Source of the DNA: Mantamonas sphyraenae
Taxonomy: Eukaryota; CRuMs; Mantamonadidae
DNA: 64,000 nucleotides
Assembly (NCBI GenBank): GCA_026936335.1
Contig: JAPMXV010000020.1
Coordinates: forward strand, 62,001-126,000
Reading direction: 5' to 3'
In this document: in pieces, positions 19,691-29,496 of the stretch
Layout: every line of letters begins with the position of its first letter
How positions within the stretch are numbered: position 1 is the first letter of the stretch
Position numbers and translations under genes: made by a program
The notes under the pieces: generated by a model
The model's database searches: none
What the model was told of the DNA's origin: nothing
Seen by the model: the letters and a program-made list of their open reading frames with translations, nothing else

Positions 19691-21816
19691 TCAGCAAGCT
19701 CATCCCGCTTCTCTTTCTCCAACCTTGCCACTTCCCGTGCCAACTCCGCCTCCAATGCCGCATACCTTTCCTTCCACTCATCCAGCTCCCCCTCTTGCAC
19801 TTTGCGCGCATCCTTATCCCTTGCCCCGTTGCTTGCAAAGTTAAACACCAAGCCTGCCTGTTCGCTCAACACCGGCGTGTTCTTCACGGCCAGACTGCTG
19901 TGCTTCATCGAGAGGTCAAACTCACCGAGCTCGTAGTACGCTTCGCTCAGCCCGTCGTGCGCCGCCCCCATGTCCCGTTGCAATTCCAACGCCCTATTGT
20001 ATGCTTTGACCGCTTCTTTTGCCTTGCCCTGCTGCAGAAACACGTTGCCCACAAAGTAGGCCACCTTTGCCCGTTCCTCCCCACCCACGTCCTCTTTCTC
20101 CGCCTCCAGCAGTGCCTCCAACGCCTCTCCAAACCGGAACTCCTGGTACAAACACTGACCACGCACGATAGCCACCCCAATAACGTGGCCGTCCCGTTCT
20201 GCAAGGTCGCATTGACGCAGCGCACGCTCGTACGCAAACTCGTTCAACAGCAGTTTGGCCATGCGCAAGTGCACTTCGGCTGCCTGTGGTTTGGCCACCA
20301 ACGCCTCTTCCATCTCTTCCAAATCTACACCACCGTCGTCGTCATCATCATCATTGATGTCCTTGTCGAGTGTGGCAATCGTATGCCCCGCCTGCAGCGA
20401 CCCCTCCTTGTCATCGTCTACCTGTCCCTGCTGCTCCTGCTCTTGCTGTTGTTGGCCCTCGTTCGTTCCGTGAGCCAGTGCCATTTGTACATGGGTTGTG
20501 GTCTCGTGAAAGACGTCGAGACTCACGGCGTGGCTGCTGCGTACACCTGTGCCTCGTTCATGTCCGCCCGACAGCTCATGTGCACGTATGTACAACCGCT
20601 GGGCCTCTTCATGTCGACCCAGGGCATCCAGCACATTCGCCATGGCCTGGTTCACCTTGCTGCTTCCGGGCTCCTTGATCATGGCCAATTCCAGCCTGGC
20701 CATCGCTGCGTCGTGCTCCCCGAGCTGATACAACGCCCCAGCATACCCAAGCAGCATGGCCGTGTCCAGTCCCACCCCAGCCTCTTCCACGCGTGCAAAG
20801 TGGCCCTTTGCCTCCTCATACATGGCCAACTCCACCTCCAGCAGTCCCATCTGGCTCAGCGTGTGCACCTGCCCGCCGTCCAGCTGAACCAACACCTCCA
20901 AAGTCTCCAACGCCTCACGCGGCTGCTTCACTGCCGCTTGGCATTGTGCGTGTTTGCGCAACAGACCCTGCTGCCTCGGTTGCACCAGTCGCACCAGTTG
21001 GTAATATTCCAACGCCTCCGCGTGCTCGCCCATGGCCGCCAGCACATCGGCAGTCAGCTCCAGCGCGCTTTCGTTGCTTTCGTCTTGCTCCAATGCCACC
21101 ATGGCATGTTCCAGCGCCTCCTGTTGGTGTCCAATCATGTGCAGGGTGCGTCCCAGCAGCACCCGGGCCGCAACGTGCTGCGGGTTCAGCTCCAGCGCCA
21201 CCTCCAGGTAAATGACGGCTTCGGCCACGTCGTCATTGTCCAGCAGGAGACGTGCCAGTTTGATGTGTCCGCGCTCGTCGCGTGGTTTGAGCCCCACCAC
21301 GCGCTGCAGGCTGTGGAGGGCCTCGTCACGTCGATTGAGCTGGCTCAACACATGTGCCCGGTTGAACTCATAGTCGGCGTCGGCGTCGTGCAGCGTCACC
21401 GCTTTGGTGAAACATTCCAGAGCCTGTGCCAGAGCGCCCTGTGCCGCCAGTGTGTTGCCCAGGTTGTACCACGCGACGTGGTTGTCACTTTCGCGCTCCA
21501 CCACCTCCTCGTACACAGCGATGGCCTCGCTACGTCGTCCCAGCTTGCTCAACGACGCCGCCAGGTTCAGACGCACCTCGTTTTCCAGTGCTTCATTGCT
21601 TATGTCAAGGCCGAGTGCGTGCTCCAAGTGCTGCACCGCCCACGCGTGCTGGCCCACTTTGCGTCGCGCAAGCCCCAGCGCTGCGTGTGTCTCTGCCCGC
21701 TTTGCATCCGCCTTGAGCGCGGCCGTGTACTTGGCTGCCGCACGCTCGTACTCCTGCTTGGCCATCAGCGCATCACCGGCTCGTTGGAGCCGTTGCCACG
21801 CCTTGGCTTTGTCCAT
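19645..21816 (-). CDS. TPR-repeat N-terminal part of the giant RasGEF locus
   Basis: Open frame from ATG 21816 (MDKAKAWQRLQRAGDALMAK), 723 codons. About 15-17 TPR units fill residues 1-420 and 500-650; typical ones are AETHAALGLARRKVGQHAWA, HVAWYNLGNTLAAQGALAQA and AKVAYFVGNVFLQQGKAKEA. An acidic Gln/Asp-rich linker lies near residues 455-500. The last residues, LEKEKRDELAEQHGKMTK, already are the first repeat unit of the adjoining rod, after which one extra base ends the frame (GEGGCAF, stop). This shows that the TPR and repeat parts belong together. TPR superhelices bind peptide partners; here they may position the RasGEF. It is divergent from the PPR gene with 171 bp between ATGs. Confidence 0.85.
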   Translation of the reverse strand: MDKAKAWQRLQRAGDALMAKQEYERAAAKYTAALKADAKRAETHAALGLARRKVGQHAWAVQHLEHALGLDISNEALENEVRLNLAASLSKLGRRSEAIAVYEEVVERESDNHVAWYNLGNTLAAQGALAQALECFTKAVTLHDADADYEFNRAHVLSQLNRRDEALHSLQRVVGLKPRDERGHIKLARLLLDNDDVAEAVIYLEVALELNPQHVAARVLLGRTLHMIGHQQEALEHAMVALEQDESNESALELTADVLAAMGEHAEALEYYQLVRLVQPRQQGLLRKHAQCQAAVKQPREALETLEVLVQLDGGQVHTLSQMGLLEVELAMYEEAKGHFARVEEAGVGLDTAMLLGYAGALYQLGEHDAAMARLELAMIKEPGSSKVNQAMANVLDALGRHEEAQRLYIRAHELSGGHERGTGVRSSHAVSLDVFHETTTHVQMALAHGTNEGQQQQEQEQQGQVDDDKEGSLQAGHTIATLDKDINDDDDDDGGVDLEEMEEALVAKPQAAEVHLRMAKLLLNEFAYERALRQCDLAERDGHVIGVAIVRGQCLYQEFRFGEALEALLEAEKEDVGGEERAKVAYFVGNVFLQQGKAKEAVKAYNRALELQRDMGAAHDGLSEAYYELGEFDLSMKHSSLAVKNTPVLSEQAGLVFNFASNGARDKDARKVQEGELDEWKERYAALEAELAREVARLEKEKRDELAEQHGKMTKGEGGCAF

Positions 21817-21987
21817 GGTATGGGTGTGTGGGGGTGTGTGGGTGTGTTTGACTTTGCTCCAAACCCGTCAGCAAAACCCACCTCCTTTTCCCACCCGTCC
21901 TTCCTCACACACCACCCGTGTGCTGCCCATTGCCCAATGTGGACATTACGTTGCACACGTGCTGCACCACCCCGGCCCACACTGGCC

Positions 21988-24273
21988 ATGGTTGCCGCAC
22001 GCAGCAGCAGTAGCAACAGCAACAGCACACGTCCCGTGCGCACGAGCCTTCACACAGCTCCCACGCTGCACACCCAGCGCCACGGCACCTCCACGCGTCG
22101 CCACGACACGTTGATGGCATCGCATGTCGTGTGCCGTGCTGCAAAGGCGCACATGCTGCGTCACGTGCACCTGCAGAGCCCGCGGACAAACACGAGGATC
22201 AACATGCAAGCGTCCAGCCTGGCCCAGGCATGCCAGCCACTGGTGGCCCATGCCACCGTGCATCGAGGGCTGTGTGGTGCCACAGGGCAGGCGTTGGCAG
22301 AATCGAAGCCGGCACAGGAGGCCACGCTGACGCGCGAGGAGGCGGCAAGCGTTGTGCGCGCGGCCAACGTGGAAATCAACCGTCTGGCCAGCGCCAAGGA
22401 TTGGAAGGGGGCGTTTGCCGTGTTTGACCAACTGCGTGCCCAGGCAGAGAGCCAACCGAGCCTGAGCCCGGACGTGGTGACGTACACTTCCCTGATGAAG
22501 GCATGTGTGCGTGCCGGACGCCTGGGCGAGGCGCAGCGTGTGTTTGAACAGCTGCAGCGCCAGCAGGACGAGCGTGTGCGACCCAATCTGGTGGCATACA
22601 ACAGTATCATCCACGTGTGTGCCCGTCAGGGGGCGCTCAAGCGTGCGTTTCGTCACTACGCATCTCTGCTGGCAAGTGGCTTGGAACCCGACGCGTTTAC
22701 GTTTTCGTCGCTGATCAGCGCCTGTGCGCGACGCGGGAACTATGCGCGTGCACAAGAGGCGTTTGAGGAGATGCAACGGCGCGGCGTGGCACCCAACGTG
22801 ATCACATACAGCGCCATGTTGAACGCATGTTCCAAGAGCGGACAGGTCGACGCGGCGTTTGCTCTGTTCAGCGAGATGCGTGGCAAGGGCGTGCAGCCAA
22901 ACCAGGTGGCGTACCACACACTCATTGACGCGTGTGCACGTCGTGGCAAGCTCGAGCGTGCCTTTGCCGTGTTTGACGAGCTCAGTGCCATGCTGGTGGA
23001 TGCCAGCAACGACGAACACAGAGGCAGAGGCAAAGGGAAGAAGCAGCAGCAGGGCCCATCGCAGAACCCTGCCCTGTCTCGCATTGCGTACAACTCGCTG
23101 TTGAACGCGTGTGCCAAGAGTGGCGACGTGGAGCGAGCGCTGGATGTGGTGCAGATGATGGAGGAGCGACACGGGGCGCAGGCGGATGCGGTGGCGTACA
23201 CCTCGCTGATTGAGGCGTGTGTGCGCTCGGGACAGCTGGAACGGCTGGACGACAGCTTTGGATACTACGAACAAATGCGTGAGCGAGGCATTGTGCCGAG
23301 TGTACACACGTACAGCAACCTGCTGCGTGCGTGCTCGCTGAGTCACAACCCGTACCGTGCCTTCCATCTGTTTTGGGAGATGAAAAGCTACGAGGTGGAA
23401 CCCAACGCGTACTGCTACCATACCCTCATTGCGGTGTGTGCACGCACACAACACTACCAGGATGCGTTTGCCGTGTACGACGAGATGGTGGGCGAGGCAG
23501 GCATCGCCGCCGATCGCATCACCTACACCACCCTCCTCGACATGTGCGGCAAGATGGGAAACATGCGCAAGGCCTCCCAGCTCTACGCAGACATGAAGCA
23601 ACAGGCGGGGCTGACCACGAGCACGACCAGCAGCACAGCAGAGAGAACAAACAGCAACACCCATCAGGAGGACGGAGGCGACACCCACTCGTTGCTGCCC
23701 TCGGACATGGAGGACACCGGCACATCGAATGCCGAGGTGTTGCGATTGGACGTGAGTGCATTCAATGCAATGATGGACGCGTGTGCACGGAACGACGACG
23801 CCAACGGGGCCATGCTTGCGTTTGCCGACCTGCAGGAGCTGGAGAGCCGCACACAGGGACGCATCCGTCCCAACCTGCGCACATACACCATTCTTTTGTC
23901 TGCGTGCGCACGCTCAGCCAACGCCAAACGGTTGGCATTGGTGGTGCGTGACATCGAGGCACATGATGTGTCGCTGGATGCCATTGGGTACGCCGCCCTC
24001 GTGGACGCACGCCTTGCGGTCGATCAGTATGATGAAGCCATGCGTGTGGTGCAACACATGCAGGATGAACGCATGAGTGTGCCCCATGCCACTCTCCTTC
24101 ATCTCTACGCGGCCGCCGCGAAGCACAGCGACCCGGAGCAGGAGCCGCGCATCCGCAAGCTGCTCCAGCTCCACGGCGTCTCCCACACCGACTCGCCTGC
24201 CCTTGCGTCGTCTCACCGCTCCAGCAACAATGGTGAAGCACCCAACGAACAACCCGTGGCTGTGTTCATGTGA
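21988..24273 (+). CDS. Pentatricopeptide-repeat (PPR) protein, organellar
   Basis: Single exon, 761 aa from the ATG at 21988. The same frame is open for 4 kb upstream, but only because the antisense repeat array has no stops; MVAARSSSSNSNSTRPVRTS is the first sensible start and is a Ser/Arg-rich, acid-free leader typical of mitochondrial import. About 13 PPR motifs follow, for example VVTYTSLMKACVRAGRLGEA, FTFSSLISACARRGNYARAQ, IAYNSLLNACAKSGDVERAL and YCYHTLIAVCARTQHYQDAF. Two low-complexity inserts interrupt the array (near residues 345-365 and 550-590). P-class PPR proteins bind organellar RNA one base per repeat and act in processing or translation; the target is unknown. Confidence 0.9.
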   Translation: MVAARSSSSNSNSTRPVRTSLHTAPTLHTQRHGTSTRRHDTLMASHVVCRAAKAHMLRHVHLQSPRTNTRINMQASSLAQACQPLVAHATVHRGLCGATGQALAESKPAQEATLTREEAASVVRAANVEINRLASAKDWKGAFAVFDQLRAQAESQPSLSPDVVTYTSLMKACVRAGRLGEAQRVFEQLQRQQDERVRPNLVAYNSIIHVCARQGALKRAFRHYASLLASGLEPDAFTFSSLISACARRGNYARAQEAFEEMQRRGVAPNVITYSAMLNACSKSGQVDAAFALFSEMRGKGVQPNQVAYHTLIDACARRGKLERAFAVFDELSAMLVDASNDEHRGRGKGKKQQQGPSQNPALSRIAYNSLLNACAKSGDVERALDVVQMMEERHGAQADAVAYTSLIEACVRSGQLERLDDSFGYYEQMRERGIVPSVHTYSNLLRACSLSHNPYRAFHLFWEMKSYEVEPNAYCYHTLIAVCARTQHYQDAFAVYDEMVGEAGIAADRITYTTLLDMCGKMGNMRKASQLYADMKQQAGLTTSTTSSTAERTNSNTHQEDGGDTHSLLPSDMEDTGTSNAEVLRLDVSAFNAMMDACARNDDANGAMLAFADLQELESRTQGRIRPNLRTYTILLSACARSANAKRLALVVRDIEAHDVSLDAIGYAALVDARLAVDQYDEAMRVVQHMQDERMSVPHATLLHLYAAAAKHSDPEQEPRIRKLLQLHGVSHTDSPALASSHRSSNNGEAPNEQPVAVFM

Positions 24274-24330
24274 GTGGGATGGTGTGCTGTTGCAAGCAAG
24301 GCGCAGTCGCATCCACACGAAAGGAAGAGA

Positions 24331-27137
24331 ATGAACAAGTTGTCGATCCTCTTGCTGCTTGCACTCGGTATGTTTCGTGGCCCCATGCAGTTTTCCACCC
24401 ACTTGGCCCCCCGCATCGACTGACACTCTGTTCCCCTTTCCTGCAGTGGCTGTGGCCATGAGCGAGGCAGAAAAGACCGCCGAAAAGGAAAAGAGTGAGT
24501 TTCCCCTCTGCCACGACACCCCACCTTGGGTTTCTTTTCCCGCCCCTGCCAAATGTGGACACAGAACACCCCCCGCTCCTTGCCTTGTACTTCAACGTCA
24601 TCACGTGGCTGCGGTGACGTGGTGACGGTGATTCGTGGCCTGGGAGGCCTTTTGGGGAGGGAAGACGGGGGGGGGGGGTAGCTGGAATGTTGCTTGCCCG
24701 TGACGTGGCGGCCGGCCCCAAACCTCTGCGCACGTCACGTGGCAACACACACACTCATGGTTGCCACGATGGGCGAGAATGTGCATGTGCCCTTGGTCCT
24801 GTGATGTCCACATGCATATGCATGCACACATGCAACGCATGAGAGCGCGAGAAAACCGAGGCGGGAATTGTGCCCTCTTGAGTTTGGCCGTTTGACACGA
24901 AGGAGGAAAACGCCGCCCGAGACGACGCTGACGCCCATGTGCGACCGGTGTGGCCACCCCCATCCAGTTGGAACCGTGATTGGCATTGATCTGGGAACGA
25001 CGTTCTCGTGCGTCGGTGTGCGACGCAACGGCAAGGTGGAGATCTTTGAGAACGACCAGGGAAGCCGCACGACGCCTTCCTACGTCGCCTTCACCCCCGA
25101 GGGTGCCCGTCTTGTGGGCGAGGCCGCCAAGAACCAGGGCCCGCTCAACCCGCGCAACACCGTCTATGACGTCAAGCGCCTCATTGGTCGCTCGTAAGTG
25201 GTCGTTTGACGTGCCTTTTCGCCTGTGCATGTGGCCCTCCCAATCCCAACCCGCTCCTCCTCCGCTGCGATTTTGCCTTTCGCTGCCACTGTGGTGGGCA
25301 CTGACAATGGGAGACGCACGCAAAACACACCAGGTTCAACGAGCGCACGGTGCAGAACGACATGAAGCAGCTGCCGTACAAGGTGGTGAAGAAGAACGGC
25401 ATGCCGCACGTGCAGGTGGAGTTCAAGGGCAAGACGGAGACGTTTGCCTGCGAGCAGATCTCGGCCATGGTGCTGAAGCACATGAAGGAGATTGCCGAGG
25501 CCAAGCTGGGCGAGACGGTGAACCACGCTGTGGTGACTGTGCCCGCCTACTTCAACGACGCTCAGCGTCTGGCAACCAAGAACGCAGGCGAGGTGGCCGG
25601 CCTCAAGGTGCTGCGCATCATCAACGAGCCCACGGCAGCCGCCATTGCCTACGGCCTGGACCACAAGGGCGACGGCGTCAAGATTCTGGTGTACGATTTG
25701 GGAGGAGGTACGTTTGACGTGTCTGTGCTCTCCATCGAGTCGGGTGTGTTTGAGGTGGTGTCGACCAACGGCGACACCCACCTGGGTGGCGAGGACTTTG
25801 ACCTGCGTGTCACCAACCACTTTGCCAAGATCTTCAAGAAGAAGAGCGGCCAGGACGTGACCAAGAGCCGTTCGGCATTCCAGAAGCTGAAGCGTGCGGT
25901 GGAGAAGGCCAAGATTGCCCTGTCGTCGGTGGCCGCCACCAAGATCGAGCTGGACAACCTGATGGGCGGCGAGGACTTTTCCGAAACCCTGACGCGTGCC
26001 CGCTTCGAGGCGCTGAACAACGACCTGTTCAAGAAGACCCTGACGCCCGTGAAGAAGGCCCTGGAGGACGCTTCGCTGGAGAAGGAGGACGTGGACGAGA
26101 TTGTGCTTGTGGGCGGCTCCACGCGCATCCCCAAGGTGCGCCAGCTGATCAAGGAATACTTTGATGGCAAGGAGCCCAACACGGGTGTGGACCCGGACGA
26201 GGCTGTGGCCTACGGCGCTGCGGTGCAGGGAGCCCAGCTGAGCGACAACAAGGACAACCTGGATATCCTGCTGGTGGACGTGACGCCGCTGACGCTGGGT
26301 ATGGAGGATGAGGACGGCATCATGGTCAAGATTGTGGATCGCAACACACAGATCCCGGTGAAGAAGACGGCGCCGTTCACCACGGTGGAGGACAACCAGC
26401 GCAATGTGCTGTTCAAGGTCTACCAGGGCGAACGCACGCTGGCCAAGTACAACCACCAGCTGGGTGAGTTTTCCCTCAAGGTGCCGCCTGCGCCCAAGGG
26501 TGTGCCCGAGATCCTGGTGACGTTTGAGATCGACGTCAACGGCATCCTGCACGTGACGGCCGAGGACACCGGCACGAACCGCAAGAAGACGATCAAGATC
26601 ACCGCCGATCGCGGACGTCTGTCGGAGGGCGAGATCAACAAGATGGTGGCCGATGCAGAGAAGTTTGAGGACGAGGACAAGAAGCTGCTGGAGAGCGTGG
26701 CTGCCCGCAACGAGCTGGACAACTACGCCACGAGCGTGAAGAACACACTGATGGAGTTCAAGAAGAACCTGGACAAGGCCGAGGCCAAGAAGGTGCGCAA
26801 GGCCGTCAACAAGGTCCTCAAGTGGCTCAAGTCCCACCGCCGCGAGAAGCCCGAGGTGTACGAGAAGAAGAAGAACGCGCTGGAGGAGCTGGCAGGCCCG
26901 CTTGTGGCCAAGCTGTACCGTCGCAACGACGATGACGAGGCCAGCGGCGACGAAGCCGAGCGCGAAAAGGTGTTTAGCGACGACGAGGACGCCGACGCCG
27001 CCCAGGCCGACACAAAGGCCGCCCAGGAGGCTGCTGGCACCTATGACGACGACCTCGACAAGGTGGAGGGTGAGGCTCAGAGCGTCAACCTCGACGAGGA
27101 GATGGCCAAGGCTCAGAAGCAGAAGGAGGAGCTGTAG
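24331..27137 (+). CDS. HSPA5: ER chaperone BiP/GRP78 (HSP70)
   Basis: Four exons: 24331-24367, 24447-24494, 24968-25193 and 25334-27137; 704 aa. The signal peptide [18 protein letters not shown] spans the first two tiny exons (37 and 48 nt). Core: [82 protein letters not shown]. The substrate-binding domain ([15 protein letters not shown]) is intact. The C-terminus is extended by an acidic segment ([14 protein letters not shown] ...) and ends QKEEL, a K/HDEL-type ER-retention signal, which makes this BiP rather than cytosolic HSP70. It is about 40-50 residues longer than animal BiP because of the tail. Intron 3 (24495-24967) is 473 bp, unusually long here. Confidence 0.96.
24495..24967 (+). 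other. Long BiP intron 3 with poly-G run
   Basis: GTGAGT donor, CATCCAG acceptor. It contains a G12 tract at 24667-24678 and a GT/CA-rich, palindrome-poor middle. A frame in it (CDRCGHPHP just before the acceptor) is open to the exon but not needed: A|TT GGA ACC joins exon 2 to the conserved [11 protein letters not shown] see no nested gene. Confidence 0.75.
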
Positions 27138-27211
27138 TCAGCGATCGCCTCCCGAATCAATTCGGCCAAAATGGAAAACAGAGGATTTCCAGTGTGTCTT
27201 TGTTTCGTTTG

Positions 27212-29427
27212 TTAATCGCTCAGAACAATGATGTCATCGTCATCGTCATCATCATCATCGTCATCATTGTCATCATTGTCGGAGGGTGCGCGGGCTGACT
27301 CCTCTTCCATGGCATCGTGCTCGCCCTCCTGTGTGGTCTTGGCACCCTGCATGTCATCGTCATCACCATCCTCTGTGTCCCCGTTTGTTCCAGGAAGGGC
27401 CATGTGACCGTCGAGAATCTGCTTGATCATCAGCCTGCGCAACAAAGGGATGTCCTTTTGGGTGTAGATGGGCGCCAGGTTGAGAGCGGCGTGGTTGAGG
27501 GTCTGGCATGCAAAGACACCGCAGTCGATGACATTGTTCTGCAGTGGCTCCACACCAGGAATGTACTCTGCCCAGCTGTCGATGTCGAGGCCGTAGCCGA
27601 GCTTGTCCTGTGTTTCGTCGCGCACCCATCGCTTGATGGCCGCAAAGTAGGTGCGTGCCTGTTCGGCACGCGTGCCCAGCGAGTCGTAAAACTCAACCTG
27701 CCGGTCGGCGAGATTGAGGACAGCGGCCACCCAATGGCCGGGCAAATGGATGGGAAACAGCACCTTGTCCTGCTGCATGATGTTGACCTTTGCCCGCTTG
27801 GTCCAGCGACGCACGTTGGCGTAGTTGTAGCCATCGCTTGTGTCCAGCAGCTTGGCAAAGAAGAAGCTGTTGAACGCGTACACGCGGGGCAGCGGCAGGC
27901 CGCGAGTCTGCGCGCGTTCCGAACGCTCGTTGATCATGCCCATGTAGAAGCACACCACGTCGTTCTCCAGCTGCAATTGCATCCCTGCGTAGCGTGGTCC
28001 CTTGCGGTACTCCAGCGTGCGTACCACCTCCCCCGTGATTGAGTACCGATACTTGTCAACGAGCACGTGCCCGTCCGCTGCCGCCAGCGCCATATTCACA
28101 CGCTGCACCTCCTCCTCCTCCAACTCCACCTGCCCCAAGGGCGAGTACGTGCGCACATACCACGCAGGTTGCCTCTGCCTCCTTTGAAAACGAAGCAGAT
28201 CACGCTGCTGCTGCCGTGCCACGCGCATGTTGCTGGCCAGCCGCGCCAACTTCTCCTGGTGCGCTTGCAGATGCGCCACTTCCTGCGCCCGCCTGGCCAC
28301 GCGTGCCGATTGTGCATTGCGTGCCAACCTTCGCACGCCCTCGCCCTGCTGCTGCTGTTGCTGCTGTTGTTGTTGTTGATGTTGTGTCTGCGCCACTTTG
28401 GTGCTCAGGTACTGGACCTCCGCTTCGATGTCTTCCTCCACACTCGCCTTCCTCCTGCCCGGTGTGCCTACGCCTCCAGTGCGATGGATGCCACTGTGGC
28501 TGTGAGTGGAGAAAGGTGGTGTGTTGCCGTTGCCGTTGCTGTTGCTGTTGCTGCTGCTGCTGCTGCTGCTGCCGCTGCCGGGGGTGGACGGGTGGAAGCG
28601 ACGACGAGGCAGCTGAAGCGCCTCCTCGTCACCCTTGGAGCCCCTGCTGGCATCCATCAACACACTGGATGCCACTTGGGTCTTGTGCCACACCGATGTG
28701 GCGTGTTGCTGTCGTTGCATGTATGTACGTGGCGAGCGCGGGCCCACGCGGACTTGCGGCTCTGCAGCTGCTCGCCTCCTGCGGGGCCCCTGCCCACGCG
28801 TGGTGGCTTCAAAGCTCTCGTTCAGTGTGCGTGCGAGTGTGCTCCCGTCCCGTGACGAGTCTGTGCCGTGCACTCCATTTGCTACGCCGTTGTGCCGAGG
28901 TAGCAAGCGTCGTGTGCCGTCGTCCCGGCTTGGAGGTGAACGCTTCAGCGGCGAGATCAGTTCCTTTCGACCCATGCTCAGCTGCGCCATCCCTTGCTTC
29001 TTCTCCCCGGACATTTCACTCAACCACCGGCTCACACTGCGCACCACTGCCATGCGTGGTAATGGGAAGGACGGTCCATAGTCAGCGCGCGTGCCAAAAA
29101 GGGGCAAAGGCGCGTCGACGCGCGCGGGAAACCGCATCACTCACCTCGGTCGGCAGTGTCCAAGACGGTGTTGAGCAAATCCACACCCGCCATGCCTTCT
29201 GTCGCTTGCCTGTCGCCACGTGGGATGGAAATGGCGGATGCGCCGTCGTCGTCCTCATCGTCGGGAGGATCGGTGTCGACGTGCACAGCATGCCAAGCGC
29301 CGTCGCTGTCTGCACGCCGCCGTTTCGCACTCCATGCGTCTGGATTCGGTGTCGGCTGCCAGTCCAGCTCGCCCAGCTGTTCGTTCCGCTCCACAAAGTA
29401 GCCCTTGCGTTTGGTGCGAAGAAACAT
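27212..29427 (-). CDS. Ulp1/SENP-type SUMO protease
   Basis: Two exons: 29427-29145 and 29046-27212, 705 aa. The intron 29144-29047 has donor GTGAGT and acceptor CATGGCAG; using the next AG (CGCAG) would hit a stop, so the acceptor is fixed. The N-terminal ~400 residues are disordered, basic and Ser/Gln-rich (a Gln run near residue 320). The C-terminal cysteine-peptidase C48 domain has all catalytic residues: His in FPIHLPGHWVAAVL (about 531), Asp in EFYDSLG (about 548), the oxyanion Gln in EPLQNN and Cys in VIDCGVFACQ (about 601). The tail is a run of Asp. It matures SUMO or removes it from substrates, usually at the nucleus. It is convergent with BiP (74 bp between stops). Confidence 0.93.
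28533..28575. repeat. TTG/CTG trinucleotide tract in the SUMO protease
   Basis: (TTGCTG)n then (CTG)n, read on the minus strand as Ser/Asn codons in the disordered N-terminal part; a second CTG/TTG tract at about 28345-28383 encodes the Gln run. Confidence 0.8.
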
Positions 29428-29496
29428 CGACGACGTGCTGGTTCTGTGCGCGCTCTTGCCCTTGCCCCGCCAACAACGAACCCCAGATTCTCCAGC

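Noticed and set aside
17797-21987. Plus-strand continuation of the PPR frame through the repeat array (2,158 codons in all)
   Set aside because: The 45-bp unit is stop-free on both strands; this part reads FVIFPCCSASASS repeats and then antisense of the TPR region. The PPR gene starts with its own leader at 21988.
21946-23688. 580-codon minus frame across the PPR gene
   Set aside because: Shadow of the PPR codons; no family features.
25164-26837. 557-codon minus frame across BiP
   Set aside because: Well-known HSP70 antisense open frame caused by codon bias, not a gene.
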